A stretch of DNA of 64,000 nucleotides. Source: an uncultured Clostridia bacterium. Its GTDB lineage: Bacteria > Bacillota > Clostridia > TANB77 > CAG-508. Under the pieces are notes generated by a model, which had not been told where the DNA came from, made no database searches, and worked only from the letters and a program-made list of their open reading frames with translations. Numbering within the stretch: position 1 is the first letter of the stretch; every line of letters begins with the position of its first letter. Of the stretch, positions 63,334-64,000 are shown piece by piece. The position numbers and the translations under genes are program-made. Where the stretch lies: contig CASKJV010000004.1 of assembly GCA_949388605.1 (NCBI GenBank), forward strand, positions 1-64,000. Reading direction: 5' to 3'.

Positions 63334-64000
63334 ATGGAAAAAATTAAAGAATATTTAAATAAAGAATATTTATCTGCTGAAGATGTATTTACTGCTAAAG
63401 AGAAATATAATGTGGTATATATAAATCAAGAGCTATATGAAGAAATTTTTAATGAAAAATATGAATGGGAAAAGGCTTCTAAAAAAATATCTAATATGTT
63501 TTCTATTACTTTAGATGAAAGTAATTCCAATGGAAAAAAAATAGGACAAGGATATTCAGATAAACAAATAGACCCTTTTGGAATTGCTCTAAGTAATAAT
63601 TTAGGCTCAGGAAGGGCTTTTTTCTATGGAACTAATTTCAATATAAAAGGTGATAAAACTAAATTAGCAACTTCACCAAAATCAATATATAGTAATGGAA
63701 AGTATGCATTATCAGCAGCTATAAAAGAAACAGTAATAAGTAATATTTTATCAAAAGATTTTTGTATACATACTTTTCAATCATTAGCAATACTCGAAAA
63801 AAAGGAAAAATATAATTTTTTAGAAGAATATTTGGATGAAAATGATTTAATTAGTGAAAGGGAATATTATTTACCTTGCGCAATAGAAATTAGATATTAT
63901 AAAGAAAGAGAATTATATCGTATAAGTAATAGTATTATAAATAAAGATGTATATACAAAAGAAAAGATAAGAGAATTATCTCAAAAACTTGCTAAAATAG
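63334..64000 (+). CDS. Divergent SelO-like protein, cut by window end
   Basis: At least 222 residues, start ATG at 63334 after AAAGGAAAGG; the end lies beyond the window. NNLGSGRAFFYG, then TSPKSIYSNGKYALSAAI and FCIHTFQSLAIL follow in order the LGDGRA, KGSGxTPYSRxGDGRA and GIPTxRSLA landmarks of SelO (YdiU). SelO is a pseudokinase that adds AMP to proteins. The GxGRTP stretch is altered, so activity may differ. It may be linked to the radical SAM gene at 62083. Confidence 0.7.
   Translation, partial: MEKIKEYLNKEYLSAEDVFTAKEKYNVVYINQELYEEIFNEKYEWEKASKKISNMFSITLDESNSNGKKIGQGYSDKQIDPFGIALSNNLGSGRAFFYGTNFNIKGDKTKLATSPKSIYSNGKYALSAAIKETVISNILSKDFCIHTFQSLAILEKKEKYNFLEEYLDENDLISEREYYLPCAIEIRYYKERELYRISNSIINKDVYTKEKIRELSQKLAKI

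Overview
The window is very AT-rich, and coding is almost entirely on the + strand. Typical features are AGGAGG-type ribosome binding sites, U-tract terminators, TTGACA/TATAAT promoters often with an extended -10 TGn, a CadC-type cadmium operon, an L,D-transpeptidase and an NrtR-like regulator. This suggests a low-GC Gram-positive chromosome of the Clostridia type, possibly a gut commensal. No rRNA, tRNA, CRISPR array, phage module or transposase was recognised.

Layout. 0.4-14.8 kb: a run of mostly single-gene units (HAD phosphatases, GNAT and methyl transferases, an S66 peptidase, a PurA/PurZ-like ligase, a metallophosphatase-HIT fusion, an SDR enzyme, an MFS transporter, an IMPase / VOC / 2-hydroxyacid dehydrogenase set). 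These are separated by fragments of decayed genes. 15.1-17.7 kb: cadmium/zinc operon (CadC regulator, free HMA protein, P1B ATPase). 17.8-22.0 kb: an orphan protein, a 5'-nucleotidase and nucleoside hydrolase pair, and an L,D-transpeptidase. 22.2-28.5 kb: metallo-beta-lactamase-fold enzymes, a heterodimeric ABC exporter, a P-loop kinase and a Nudix enzyme. 28.9-34.9 kb: a tightly packed operon with two radical SAM enzymes, a CoaE-like kinase, a DUF3419/BtaA-like protein, a serine-rich small protein, an ATP-grasp ligase and a methyltransferase. It is the best candidate here for an undescribed biosynthetic pathway. 35-37 kb: an unknown gene pair and a MazG-like pyrophosphohydrolase. 37-39.8 kb: a SsuABC/ThiXYZ-like importer whose permease is frameshifted. 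40-42.2 kb: a WG-repeat protein and a membrane protein.

42.6-63.9 kb is rich in nucleotide and NAD-like chemistry. It holds an NrtR-like Nudix regulator, a divergent GTP cyclohydrolase II, a radical SAM protein with viperin-like features, and a six-gene block (TrpF-like, PRTase-like, cyclase, APRT-like, HAD; with Nudix just outside). Two copies of a ~206-bp imperfect palindrome bracket this block. Further on are a full-length glutamine-dependent NAD synthase, a nicotinamidase-like hydrolase, a dTMP-kinase-like protein, a PLP decarboxylase homologue lacking its cysteine, a radical SAM gene overlapping an ammonia-type NAD synthetase, a J-like/NMNAT-like/PRTase fusion, another radical SAM protein and a divergent SelO homologue cut by the window end.

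How the parts may work together (inference): several units carry the steps needed to make and activate an unusual nucleotide or dinucleotide: base opening by a cyclohydrolase, radical SAM modification, PRTase transfer, adenylylation and amidation. Noncoding signals support regulated units: a large palindrome over the NrtR-like promoter, a shared leader before two PRTase genes, families of degenerate intergenic hairpins, and a recurrent TTTTATGTAAA motif in promoter spacers.
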